A stretch of DNA of 64,000 nt, from positions 1 to 64,000 of the forward strand of contig DEZI01000006.1 of assembly GCA_002364755.1 (NCBI GenBank), in the 5' to 3' direction. Shown here piece after piece: positions 48,971-57,028 of the stretch. Each line of letters starts with the position of its first letter. Positions within the stretch are counted from its first letter, which is position 1. The notes under the pieces were generated by a model, which saw nothing but the letters and a program-made list of their open reading frames with translations, made no database searches and was not told the DNA's origin. The stretch is from Stenotrophomonas maltophilia. GTDB lineage: Bacteria; Pseudomonadota; Gammaproteobacteria; Xanthomonadales; Xanthomonadaceae. The translations under genes and the position numbers were made by a program.

Positions 48971-50245
48971 TCAATCCTTGACGATCTGCGGCGAACCCAG
49001 GCCGAGACCTGCGATGCGGCCGACAAGTTCCGCGGCGTTGGCATGGTCGCTGGCCGGTACGCGCAGGCGGAACAGGGTACGGCCGCCGGCGGCGATGTCG
49101 CTGATGGTGGCGCCGACGATGCCGGCGGCGTTGAGCTGGCCCATCGCGCGGGTGGCGTTGTCGCGGCTGGAGAAGCTGGCCACCTGTACCATCACAGCCC
49201 CCACCACCTGCTGCGACAGCGTCGGCGACGGGGTGGCGGCCGGTGTGCTGCGGACCGGCGGCGTGCCGGTACGCGGGGTGGCGGCGGCCACAGCCACCGG
49301 GGCAGCGGCGGCGCTGCGCACCGGCGCTGCACTGGGCGGCAGGCTGCTGACCGCCACGTCGGGCAGCGCGCTGCTGGCGGCCTGGGTGGTGGCGGGCTGG
49401 CCGCGGGCCGGCGTGCCATCGGCGGGCAGACGCTGGACCAGACGGTCGATATCGCTGGGCGCGGCGGCACGCGGGGCGACGGCCGGGCGTGCGGCAGCGA
49501 CGGTCGTGGCAGCCGCAGCGGCTTCGGCCGCACGGCGCTCGCGGCGCGACGGCTTCTGCGCCAGCAGGTTGCTTTCGCCCGGCTGCAGCGCGCGCACTTC
49601 CACGTTGCCGGTGCCACGCTGGGTGATGCCCAGGCGCACGGCGGCGGCGTAGCTGAGGTCGACCACGCGGCCATCGTGGAACGGGCCACGATCGTTGACG
49701 CGCACGATCACCGATTCGCCATTGTCCAGGTTGGTCACGCGGGCGAAGCTGGGCAGCGGCAGCGTCTTGTGCGCGGCGGTGAACTGGTACATGTCGTAGA
49801 CCTCGCGGTTGGAGGTCAGGCGGCCGTGGAACTTGGCGCCGTAATACGACGCAGTGCCGCGCTCGACATAGTCATGGGTGTCGTCGAGCACGTTGTACGA
49901 CTTGCCCAGCACCACGTAGGGCGATTTGTTGCCGATGACCGAGCGCTCGACCGCAGTCACTTCCGGCTCGGGAATGCAGGCCACGTTCGGCACGTAGCTG
50001 GGCGTGGTGTCCTTCACCCCCGGCTTGTACAGGCCGCCGGCGGTGTAGTTGCCGCGGGTGGCGAGGTCCTCGGTGGCGGCCGCGTACGGCGAACCATCCG
50101 GGCAGTGCGCCGGGCGCCCGCTCTTGCCCTGCACCACCGTGCTGGGCACCTTGCCGCCATGGCCGGCACTGGGTTTGTCCGGTGCGCTGCTGCAGGCTGC
50201 CAGCGCCAGCACGACGATTCCGGGGACCAGCCATCTTATGTTCAT
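48971..50245 (-). CDS. rlpA: septal-ring lytic transglycosylase RlpA with SPOR domain
   Basis: Outer-membrane lipoprotein of 424 residues (lipobox ALAAC). The double-psi beta-barrel RlpA domain (about residues 125-225) contains ERGTASYYGAKFHGRLTSNREVYDMYQFTAAHKTLPLP and IVRVNDRGPFHDGRVVDLSYAAA, with the catalytic Glu/Asp/His positions. A long Ala/Pro-rich disordered linker leads to a C-terminal SPOR domain (VMVQVASFSSRDNATRAMGQL) that binds denuded septal glycan. The start overlaps the mltB stop by four bases (ATGA). Confidence 0.95.
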   Translation of the reverse strand: MNIRWLVPGIVVLALAACSSAPDKPSAGHGGKVPSTVVQGKSGRPAHCPDGSPYAAATEDLATRGNYTAGGLYKPGVKDTTPSYVPNVACIPEPEVTAVERSVIGNKSPYVVLGKSYNVLDDTHDYVERGTASYYGAKFHGRLTSNREVYDMYQFTAAHKTLPLPSFARVTNLDNGESVIVRVNDRGPFHDGRVVDLSYAAAVRLGITQRGTGNVEVRALQPGESNLLAQKPSRRERRAAEAAAAATTVAAARPAVAPRAAAPSDIDRLVQRLPADGTPARGQPATTQAASSALPDVAVSSLPPSAAPVRSAAAAPVAVAAATPRTGTPPVRSTPAATPSPTLSQQVVGAVMVQVASFSSRDNATRAMGQLNAAGIVGATISDIAAGGRTLFRLRVPASDHANAAELVGRIAGLGLGSPQIVKD

Positions 50246-51390
50246 GCCGGGGGCAGCTCCTGTCCGGCAATGGCCTGCGACAACTGGAACACGGCCATCG
50301 CGTACATCTTCGAGAGGTTGTAGCGGGTGATCGCGTAGTAGTTCTGGAAGCCCAGCCAGTACTGCTTCCCGGTACTGCCTTCAAGCGTGATCGGCGTGGC
50401 GGTGGCACCCTGCTGCACCGGCGCGCTGGGCTCGTAGCCGCGCTGGGCCAGCTCGGCCAGCGACCAGGTGGGCATCCACTCGGTCGGATTGAATTCCTCG
50501 CGTCCCGGCGCCAGCGTGGCCGGCACCGCCACCTGGCCGCCGCGCACCCAGCCGCCCTTCTTCACGAAGTAGTTGGCGATGGACGAGAACACGTCGTCGT
50601 AGCTGGTGAACAGATCGCGGCGACCGTCGCCATTGCCGTCCACGGCGTAATCCAGATAGCTGGAGGGCATGAACTGGCCCATGCCCATCGCACCGGCGTA
50701 GCTGCCCTTGAGCGTGGTGATGTCCAGTTTCTCTTCGCGGCCCAGCTCGAACAACTTGGCCAGTTCATCGCGGAAGAACAGCTCGCGGCGCACTTCGCGT
50801 TCCAGCTTGGCCGGGTCGCCGCTGCGCGGGTAATAGAAGGCCAGCGTGTACAGCGCATCGAGCACGCGGTGGTTGCCGGCGTTCTTTCCGTAGCTGGTTT
50901 CCACGCCGATGATCGCCACGATTACTTCGGCCGGCACGCCGGTGCGCTGCTGCACGCGGTCCAGTTCGGCGCGGTGCTCGGCCAGGAAGGCGCGGCCGCC
51001 ATCGATGCGCGCCTTGCTGATGAACATCGGCCGGTATTCGTTCCACGGCTTGACCCGCTCGGCCGGCCGCGACATGGCCGCGATGATCGGCTGGCGCACC
51101 TGCGCCTGGTCGAGCACGCGGGCGATCTCGGCCGGCGCCAGGCCATAACGCTTGGCGGTATCGGCGATGAAGTTGGCGCGGGCGGTCTCGAACGGCACCG
51201 GGGTCAGGTCGACCGGCGGCGCCGTGGCCGCGGTCGCTTCCGGGGCGGCTTCGGCCGGGCCCTGCTGGGGCTTGCCGGCCGGATGGCGCGGCGTGCTGCT
51301 GGCCTGGGGTGAAGTCGGCGGGGACGTCGGCTGGGTCGCGCAGGCGACCAGACCGAGGGTGAGCAAGCAGGCCAAGGAGCGTCGAATCAT
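50242..51390 (-). CDS. mltB: membrane-bound lytic transglycosylase B
   Basis: GH103 lytic transglycosylase of 382 residues, an outer-membrane lipoprotein (LVAC). A Pro/Ala linker precedes the catalytic domain: VIVAIIGVETSYGKNAGNHRVLDALYTLAFYYPR holds the catalytic glutamate, GSYAGAMGMGQFMPSSYLDYAVDGNGDGRRDLF the EF-hand-like and substrate motifs. First gene of mltB-rlpA-dacC. An FNR-type promoter candidate at 51696-51737 could feed it through a long leader. Confidence 0.95.
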   Translation of the reverse strand: MIRRSLACLLTLGLVACATQPTSPPTSPQASSTPRHPAGKPQQGPAEAAPEATAATAPPVDLTPVPFETARANFIADTAKRYGLAPAEIARVLDQAQVRQPIIAAMSRPAERVKPWNEYRPMFISKARIDGGRAFLAEHRAELDRVQQRTGVPAEVIVAIIGVETSYGKNAGNHRVLDALYTLAFYYPRSGDPAKLEREVRRELFFRDELAKLFELGREEKLDITTLKGSYAGAMGMGQFMPSSYLDYAVDGNGDGRRDLFTSYDDVFSSIANYFVKKGGWVRGGQVAVPATLAPGREEFNPTEWMPTWSLAELAQRGYEPSAPVQQGATATPITLEGSTGKQYWLGFQNYYAITRYNLSKMYAMAVFQLSQAIAGQELPPA

Positions 51391-51514
51391 CGTCGCAGGT
51401 TAGCAGGTCATGGATGAATTAAAACCCCTAACACCATGAATCACAACGATTTGCCCGTGTTCAGCGGGAAATGTGAAGGCGTCGTGATTACCCTGCCCCA
51501 TTCAGGCAGAGGTT

Positions 51515-51550
51515 GCCGGTTGCGCCCCCATCCCCGCAGGCGCAACCGGC
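51515..51550. other. 12-bp stem-loop in the mltB upstream region
   Basis: GCCGGTTGCGCC (51515-51526) and GGCGCAACCGGC (51539-51550) are exact complements around a 12-nt loop. No T tract follows on either strand. Confidence 0.6.
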
Positions 51551-51695
51551 GACCGGATCCTGTCGATACCTGCGCGGCTGCCGCTCCCCAGTGACAGTGC
51601 CCCGCGCTCCCTGTATCCGTTGGACCAGTGCTGCTTCCCGCCCGACGCCCCTCGCGCTGCATCTTCAGACGGCGCGCCATGCCGAACGGGCCGCC

Positions 51696-51737
51696 ATTGT
51701 GCAGGCCGATTGCGACAAGTCCATTGATCCGGATCAA
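51696..51737 (-). promoter_or_regulatory. candidate FNR/Anr-dependent class II promoter
   Basis: TTGATCCGGATCAA at 51724-51737 is a perfect FNR-family site (TTGATnnnnATCAA). On the minus strand a CACAAT hexamer at 51696-51701 lies with its centre 32 nt from the centre of the box, the spacing of a class II site at -41.5. A degenerate second site (TTGATCCGCATTT) lies at 51757-51769. Transcription would run towards mltB. Confidence 0.45.
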
Positions 51738-51848
51738 CACCACGTCAAAGTGTGAATTGATCCGCATTTTTTTTGGCACTTCGTCGGGGTGGCGGTGGCA
51801 TGGGGCGGATGTTCGCTGCCACAGCGCGCGACTACGCCGGCGTTCCGG

Positions 51849-52259
51849 TCACGCGGCGTGCAGTTGCAGGTCAACGTATTCGGACAAACCACGGCAGGCC
51901 AGCAACAGCTCATCGCGCGCACCGTTGCCGATGTGCTGGCTTTCATCACCCTCCACGCGGGCCCGCTCGGCGGCGTGCAGCAGCTCCAGCAGGAAGGTCA
52001 GGCCGACATTGGCGCGGTTGGCGCGGGCCAGCGCCAGGCACTGCCCCGGCGTGTGCCCCTTGCGGGGCCAGGGCTGGCCATCAGCGGCATCCCCCTGGCG
52101 GATACGCTGCAGGCAGCCCAGCAGGGTGATGGCACCGGGCGACGGGGTGTCCTGGGTGGCGGTCAGGGTGGTTTCCAACGCCTGGGCGATGGCATCGGGC
52201 AGTTCGTTGGCAGCCTCGCCCAAGGTGGCGAACAGGTGTGGATAGCGGGACGTGGTCAT
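51849..52259 (-). CDS. small alpha-helical protein of unknown function
   Basis: A 136-residue, cysteine-poor cytoplasmic protein with no signal peptide or membrane segment. It reads as mostly helical: LGEAANELPDAIAQALETTLTATQD, then PGQCLALARANRANVGLTFLLELLHAAERARVEG and DELLLACRGLSEYVDLQLHAA at the C-terminus. I do not recognise a family; the layout faintly recalls short helical proteins of unknown function (such as DUF3077/DUF6124) that are frequent in Pseudomonas. The ATG follows AAGGA. It sits between the second rodA and mltB inside an otherwise conserved block, behind the structured leader at 52288-52491, so it is probably an acquired unit with its own regulation. Confidence 0.65.
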   Translation of the reverse strand: MTTSRYPHLFATLGEAANELPDAIAQALETTLTATQDTPSPGAITLLGCLQRIRQGDAADGQPWPRKGHTPGQCLALARANRANVGLTFLLELLHAAERARVEGDESQHIGNGARDELLLACRGLSEYVDLQLHAA

Positions 52260-52287
52260 GGGTCATCCTTGTGCGGTCGACAAAGAA

Positions 52288-52491
52288 GCCACCCCGCGAG
52301 GATGCGGGGGTGGCGGACGATGCGTGGCTCCAATACCGGTGACCAAGTGTTAAAGCGCCGGCGGGCACGAGGCCCTCCACGCACCGCCCGCCAGAAACGC
52401 ACGGACAGATTGCCAGCCGACGCCGCCCGAACAGGAAAGGGCGACGCCGGCTGGCAAGCGTAAACAACACTTAGGTCAACGGGATTGGAGT
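52288..52491 (-). ncRNA. candidate structured leader RNA or small RNA
   Basis: On the minus strand outer arms (52491-52466 and 52351-52327) pair over about 22 bases. They enclose hairpin C (52457-52410, 19 bp including two G-U pairs, loop of 10) and hairpin B (52392-52360, GGCGGGC/GCCCGCC). After the outer stem comes hairpin A (52314-52288, GCCACCCC-type stem) followed by TTCTTT, like an intrinsic terminator, 28 nt before the ATG at 52259. The 5' arm can also fold alone (CGGGA/TCCCG). The two mismatches in stem C are G-U pairs only on the minus strand, which favours RNA on that strand. Confidence 0.5.
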
Positions 52492-52647
52492 CCCGCGCCA
52501 CCCGTTGTCGGTGGCCGCCCATGATTTGCATGAACGGCCATGGGTGCCAATGAGAAAAGTTGGAAAGTCGAATTTTTCAGAAGGCGATGCGAGGCGCGCA
52601 GCGATAGGCCAAAAGCGTCAGCCAAAGCCACCGGGCGTGGCCCGGCG
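52492..52647. other. gap between the leader RNA and the second rodA gene
   Basis: A GC-poorer stretch around 52545-52600 (TGAGAAAAGTTGGAAAGTCGAATTTT) may carry the minus-strand promoter for the leader; I could not fix -10/-35 elements. A SMAG element begins at 52629. Confidence 0.4.
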
Positions 52648-52651
52648 CTAC
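52629..52651 (-). repeat. SMAG element supplying the stop codon of the second rodA
   Basis: CACCGGGCGTGGCCCGGCGCTAC. Read on the minus strand its GTAG contains the TAG stop (52650-52648) that ends the rodA paralogue. Confidence 0.8.
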
Positions 52652-53739
52652 CCGTTCACCGGCCGGTGCACGCGCACCGCCATCACCAGGCCGATCCCCG
52701 CCAGCAGCGAAACGGCCGAGGTGCCGCCGTAGCTGACCAGCGGCATCGGGATGCCCACCACCGGCAACAGGCCGGAAATCATTCCGCCATTCACCAGCAC
52801 ATAGACAAAGAACGCCAGCCCCAGGCTGCCGGCCAGCAACCGCGCATGCGTGTCGCGCGCGTGCACGGCAATCCACAGGCAGCGCCCGACCACGAACAGG
52901 TACAGCGCGAACATCGTGGCCACGCCCATCCAGCCGAACTCTTCGCCCAGCACCGAGAACGCGAAGTCGGTGGTGTATTCGGGCAGGAAATCCAGGGTGG
53001 CCTGCGTGCCGTTGCCCCAGCCGCGGCCTTCCCATCCGCCCGAACCGATGGCGATGCGTGACTGCAGGATGTTCCAGCCGGTGCCGAGCGGATCGGCCGC
53101 GGGATCGAGGAAGGTCAGCACGCGATCCTTCTGGTACTGCCGCAGCAGGCCGAACCAGGCCAGCGGCGCGGCCATCGAAACGCTGGCCAGCCCGGCCGCC
53201 ACCCAGCCCCAGTGCAGGCCGGCCAGCAGCAGCGCGAACACGCCGCTGGCGGTGACCAGGGTGGCCGTGCCCAGGTTGGGCTGCAGCAGGATGAGCACGC
53301 CCGGCACACCGATCAATGCTGTGGCGGTCAGTACCGTGCGCGGCGACGGTGGCAGCGGCTGGCGGTGCAGGTACCAGGCCATCATCAGCGGCAGGCTGAG
53401 TTTGAGCAGCTCGGACGGCTGCAGGTAGAACACACCCAGGTTGAGCCAGCGCTGGCCGTACTTGCCGGTCCCGATCACGTACACCGCCATCAACGGCAGC
53501 ATCGACAGCGCATACAGGGCCGGGGTCCACGCGCGCAGGCGCAGCAGCGAAACCCGCGACAGCAGCCACATCGCCGCAAGGCCACCGGCAAAGCGCGCGG
53601 CCTGCCCGGTGACCGGGCCCGACACGCTGTGCAGCACGGCCAGGCCGGCTGCCATCAGCAGCAGCAAGGCGAGCAGCAGCGGCAGGTCGATCGTACGCAC
53701 CGCCTCGCGGCGGATGCCGGATACACGTTTCCATTCCAC
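52648..53739 (-). CDS. rodA2: second RodA-like SEDS protein
   Basis: Polytopic SEDS-family protein of about 363 residues, closely similar to the rodA gene just upstream: GTGKYGQRWLNLGVFYLQPSELLKLSLP, QPNLGTATLVTASGVFALLLAGL, WNILQSRIAIGSGGWEGRGWGNGTQ, VNGGMISGLLPVVGIPMPLVSYGGTSA. The catalytic aspartate of SEDS polymerases (FLPEYTTDFAFSVLGEEFG) is kept, so it is probably an active glycosyltransferase. GTG at 53739 is used; GTG at 53700 is equally plausible, and neither has a strong Shine-Dalgarno. A SMAG element separates it from rodA and another supplies its stop. Confidence 0.88.
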   Translation of the reverse strand: MEWKRVSGIRREAVRTIDLPLLLALLLLMAAGLAVLHSVSGPVTGQAARFAGGLAAMWLLSRVSLLRLRAWTPALYALSMLPLMAVYVIGTGKYGQRWLNLGVFYLQPSELLKLSLPLMMAWYLHRQPLPPSPRTVLTATALIGVPGVLILLQPNLGTATLVTASGVFALLLAGLHWGWVAAGLASVSMAAPLAWFGLLRQYQKDRVLTFLDPAADPLGTGWNILQSRIAIGSGGWEGRGWGNGTQATLDFLPEYTTDFAFSVLGEEFGWMGVATMFALYLFVVGRCLWIAVHARDTHARLLAGSLGLAFFVYVLVNGGMISGLLPVVGIPMPLVSYGGTSAVSLLAGIGLVMAVRVHRPVNG

Positions 53740-53784
53740 GCAGGCAGGGTAGCGAGCGGCGCTTGCGCGAAGCTTTCCCCTGTC

Positions 53785-53806
53785 GCCGGGCATGGCCCGG
53801 CGCTAC
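53785..53806. repeat. SMAG element between the two rodA genes
   Basis: GCCGGGCATGGCCCGGC then GCTAC, reverse orientation, 29 nt past the rodA stop. Confidence 0.8.
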
Positions 53807-53834
53807 CGGTTTTCGTTTTCTGCGTCGCCGCAGT

Positions 53835-54947
53835 TTATCCGTAGCCGCCGTGCACCGGGTTGTGGCTGCGTACGGCCATTACCAGGCCGAAGCCGGCCAG
53901 CAGGGATACCGCCGAGGTGCCGCCGTAGCTGATCAGCGGCATCGGCACGCCCACCACCGGCAGCAGGCCGGAAATCATTCCGCCGTTCACCAGCACGTAG
54001 ACGAAGAACGCCAGGCCGGTGGCACCGGCCAGCAGGCGCGAGTACGAATCGCGCGACTGGCTGGCGATCCACAGACAGCGACCGATCACCACCAGGTACA
54101 GGGTCAGCACCAGGGCCACGCCCATCCAACCGAATTCCTCGCTCAGCACCGAGAACGCGAAGTCGGTGGTCTGTTCGGGAATGAAGTTCAGGTGCGACTG
54201 CGAGCCTTCGCCCCAGCCCTTGCCATCGAAGCCGCCCGAACCGATCGCGATCTTCGACTGGATGATGTTCCAGCCCGCCCCCAGCGCGTCCATCTCCGGG
54301 TCGAGGAACATCATGATGCGGTCCTTCTGGTACGGCCGCAGCAACCAGAACCAGGCCAGCGGCGCGACCGCGGCCACCCCGCCCACGCCCAGGCCCACCC
54401 ACCACCACGGCAGGCCCGCCAGCAGCAGCACGAACACGCCACTGGCGGCGATCAGCACGCCGGTACCGAAGTCCGGCTGCAGCATCACCAGGCCGGTCGG
54501 CACGCCGATGATGACCATCGCCACCAGCACGGTATTGAAGCGCGGCGGCAACGGCATGCGGTGCAGGTACCAGGCCACCATCATCGGCAGGCTGACCTTG
54601 AGCAGCTCGGCTGGCTGCAGGTAGAAGAACTTCAGGTCCAGCCATTGCCGGCCGTACTTGCCGGTGCCCAGCACGAACACTGCCAGCAGCGGGATCATCG
54701 AGATCGCGTAGATGAGCGGGGTCGCCGAGCGGATGCGCAGGATCGGCACGCGCGAGATGGCCCACAGGGCAGCCAGGCCGACCACGAAACGCGCGCCCTG
54801 CGCCATCACCAGGCTGTCGCCGCCGGCGCTCTTCAGCGTGGCCAGGCCGATCACCATCAGCGCACCGAGGGCCAGGCACAGCACCCAGTCCAGGCTGCTG
54901 AAGAAGCGGCGCAGCATGTCGCCGGCCCAGCGCAGGAAGTCACTCAT
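53835..54947 (-). CDS. rodA: rod shape-determining SEDS glycosyltransferase RodA
   Basis: Peptidoglycan polymerase of the elongasome, inner membrane, about ten helices, 370 residues. GTGKYGRQWLDLKFFYLQPAELLKVSLPMMVAWYL, WNIIQSKIAIGSGGFDGKGWGEGSQ, HLNFIPEQTTDFAFSVLSEEFG (catalytic Asp) and GLLPVVGVPMPLISYGGTSA are the SEDS motifs. The start overlaps the mrdA stop by four bases (ATGA), fitting a coupled PBP2-RodA pair. Confidence 0.96.
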   Translation of the reverse strand: MSDFLRWAGDMLRRFFSSLDWVLCLALGALMVIGLATLKSAGGDSLVMAQGARFVVGLAALWAISRVPILRIRSATPLIYAISMIPLLAVFVLGTGKYGRQWLDLKFFYLQPAELLKVSLPMMVAWYLHRMPLPPRFNTVLVAMVIIGVPTGLVMLQPDFGTGVLIAASGVFVLLLAGLPWWWVGLGVGGVAAVAPLAWFWLLRPYQKDRIMMFLDPEMDALGAGWNIIQSKIAIGSGGFDGKGWGEGSQSHLNFIPEQTTDFAFSVLSEEFGWMGVALVLTLYLVVIGRCLWIASQSRDSYSRLLAGATGLAFFVYVLVNGGMISGLLPVVGVPMPLISYGGTSAVSLLAGFGLVMAVRSHNPVHGGYG

Positions 54948-57025
54948 CGTGCAGGCTCCGCGGGGGGCGAACGGGGGCTGGCGGGCAACGCGGCGGCGGG
55001 TGCGGCAGGCGCGCCCGGGGCCGGGGCGGGCGCCGGTCCCGGGGCGGGCATGCCGACCAGGACCGGATGCTCGCCCAGCTGCGCGGCGGCGGTGTCGCCG
55101 GCCGGGCGCGCGTTGGCATCTTCATTGTCGAACGCGGTCACGCCGATGACGGTGGTGCCGCGCTCGGCGTCCAGCGACTGCATGCCCTCGGGCATCTTGC
55201 CCAGCAGGTAGGCGTCGAACACCTTGCGGGCGATCGGCGCGGCGGCCGAACCACCGTAGCCACCGCCTTCGACGGCGATGGCCAGGGCGATGACCGGCTG
55301 CTCGACCGGCGCGAAGCCGACGAACAGCGCGCGGTGGCGCAGGTGCATCGGCAGGCTCTTCGGGTTCACCGCGGCCGTGCCCTTGCGGCTGACTACCTGC
55401 GCGGTACCGGTCTTGCCGGCCATGACGTACGGCGCGCCCGCGGCCATGCGCGCGGCGCTGCCGCCGGGCTGCATGGTGGCCATCATGCCCTCGCGCACGG
55501 CCTGCAGGTTGTTCGGGTTGGGGCTGACCGGCTTGCTCGGGCCGGGTTCGGTCGCGACCCAGTCATGGTCGAAACCAGCACGCTGCTGGATGACCAGGTG
55601 CGGGGTGCGCAGCTGGCCATTGGCCAGCGCACTGACGCCGCGCGCCAGCTGCAGCGGGGTGACCTTCCAGTCGCCCTGGCCGATGCTGATGTTGACGGTA
55701 TCGCCGGGGTACCAGGCTTCCTTGCGGCTTTTGCGCTTGTAGGCCGGCGACGGCAGGATGCCGCCGATCTCGCCGGTCAGGTCGATGCCGGTCGGCTGGC
55801 CGAAGCCGTAGTACTCCATGTAATGGTCGAAGCGCTCGATGCCCAGGTCCAGCGCCAGCTTGTAGTAATAGGTGTTGACCGACTGCGCGATGGATTTGCG
55901 CAGGTCCGTCCAGCCATGGCCGCCGCGGTGCGAATCGCCCCAGCCGCGCGAGGTGCCCGGCAGGTAGAACATGCCGGTGGACAGCACCTTGTCTTCCGGC
56001 CGGCGCACGCCCGAATCCAGGCCGGCCAGGCCGATCAGCGGCTTCAGGGTGGAACCGGGGGCGACGCCACCCAGCACCAGGCGGTTGAACTGCGGCCGCG
56101 ACGGGTTGTCGTTCAGCGCCTTGAAATCGGCATGCGAGATGCCGTTGACGAACAGGTTGGGGTCGTACGACGGCAGGCTGACCATCGCCAGCACTTCACC
56201 GGTGCGCGGGTCCATCGCCACGGCCGAACCTTCCTGGTCACCGAAGGCGGCCACCAGCGCACGCTGCAGATCGGCATCGATGGACAGGCGCAGGTCGGCG
56301 CCGGACTGCGCGGCCACCCGGCCGATGGTGCGGATGGCGCGGCCCTGCACGTTGGTCTCGACCTGCTCGTAGCCGACCTTGCCGCGCAGCTGCTGCTCGT
56401 AATAGCGCTCCAGGCCCGACTTGCCGATGTGGGTCAGCGCGGCGTTGCCTTCGCCGAGGATCTCCAGGTCCTTCTCGTCCACCCGGCCGACGTAGCCGAT
56501 GATGTGCGCGAACAGGTCGCCATAGGGATAGCGACGGGTCAGGTAGGGTTCCAGCTCCACGCCCGGGAAACGCCAGCGGTCCACGGCGAAGCGCGCCATT
56601 TCCTCATCGGTCATGCGCAGCTTGAGGGTGACCGGCAGGAACTTGCGGCGCGCCTTGCGCGACTTGTTGAACGCTTCCAGCTCTTCGGGGCTGATGCTGA
56701 TGATCTTCGCCAGCCCGTCCAGGGTGGCGTCCATGTCCTTGACCTTGTCCGGGGTCACGTCCAGGCGGAAAGCCGGCACGTTCTCGGCCAGCAGGCGGCC
56801 GTTGCGGTCGTAGATCATGCCGCGCCCGGGCACGACCGGCCGCGGCTTGATGCGGTTGGCCTCCGAGCGCGTGGCGTAGATGTCGTGGTCCAGCACCTGC
56901 AGCTTGAAGTACCAGCCGCCCAGGCCCAGCAGGCAGACCAGCACGCCGAGGAAGCCCAGCGCCGCGCGGCGGCGGAACTGTTCGGCTTCGGCGTGCGGGT
57001 TCTTGACCTGGCGACGCGGGATCAT
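54944..57025 (-). CDS. mrdA: penicillin-binding protein 2
   Basis: Class B transpeptidase of the elongasome, 693 residues, one N-terminal membrane helix (LGFLGVLVCLLGLGGWYF). The dimerisation/pedestal region is followed by the transpeptidase: SxxK in VAPGSTLKPLIG, SxN in IAQSVNTYYYK, KTG in VMAGKTGTAQVV. The tail after about residue 640 is rich in Ala and Pro and longer than in E. coli PBP2 (633 residues). It starts 3 nt after mreD. Confidence 0.96.
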   Translation of the reverse strand: MIPRRQVKNPHAEAEQFRRRAALGFLGVLVCLLGLGGWYFKLQVLDHDIYATRSEANRIKPRPVVPGRGMIYDRNGRLLAENVPAFRLDVTPDKVKDMDATLDGLAKIISISPEELEAFNKSRKARRKFLPVTLKLRMTDEEMARFAVDRWRFPGVELEPYLTRRYPYGDLFAHIIGYVGRVDEKDLEILGEGNAALTHIGKSGLERYYEQQLRGKVGYEQVETNVQGRAIRTIGRVAAQSGADLRLSIDADLQRALVAAFGDQEGSAVAMDPRTGEVLAMVSLPSYDPNLFVNGISHADFKALNDNPSRPQFNRLVLGGVAPGSTLKPLIGLAGLDSGVRRPEDKVLSTGMFYLPGTSRGWGDSHRGGHGWTDLRKSIAQSVNTYYYKLALDLGIERFDHYMEYYGFGQPTGIDLTGEIGGILPSPAYKRKSRKEAWYPGDTVNISIGQGDWKVTPLQLARGVSALANGQLRTPHLVIQQRAGFDHDWVATEPGPSKPVSPNPNNLQAVREGMMATMQPGGSAARMAAGAPYVMAGKTGTAQVVSRKGTAAVNPKSLPMHLRHRALFVGFAPVEQPVIALAIAVEGGGYGGSAAAPIARKVFDAYLLGKMPEGMQSLDAERGTTVIGVTAFDNEDANARPAGDTAAAQLGEHPVLVGMPAPGPAPAPAPGAPAAPAAALPASPRSPPAEPAR

Positions 57026-57028
57026 GGC

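Larger units (their letters stand above)
51391..51848. other. 458-nt intergenic region upstream of mltB
   Basis: It holds a perfect FNR box with a spaced -10 (51696-51737), a 12-bp inverted repeat (51515-51550) and an AT-rich stretch near 51415-51470 that may carry the mltB promoter. A small RNA or long mltB leader is possible. No convincing reading frame. Confidence 0.6.

Noticed and set aside
51441..51779. 112-codon minus-strand frame upstream of mltB
   Set aside because: No Shine-Dalgarno, no domain pattern, and it spans the FNR-type site and the 12-bp stem-loop.
52466..52505. tRNA-like 3' end (a GGGATTGGAGTCCC arm near CGCGCCACCC)
   Set aside because: No D-arm, anticodon arm or GGTTCGA T-loop sequence could be placed; the small stem is part of the leader structure.
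52256..52531. 91-codon minus-strand open frame through the structured leader
   Set aside because: It runs across paired arms and hairpins, has Arg/Pro/Ser-rich content and overlaps the real ATG at 52259; better explained as structured RNA.
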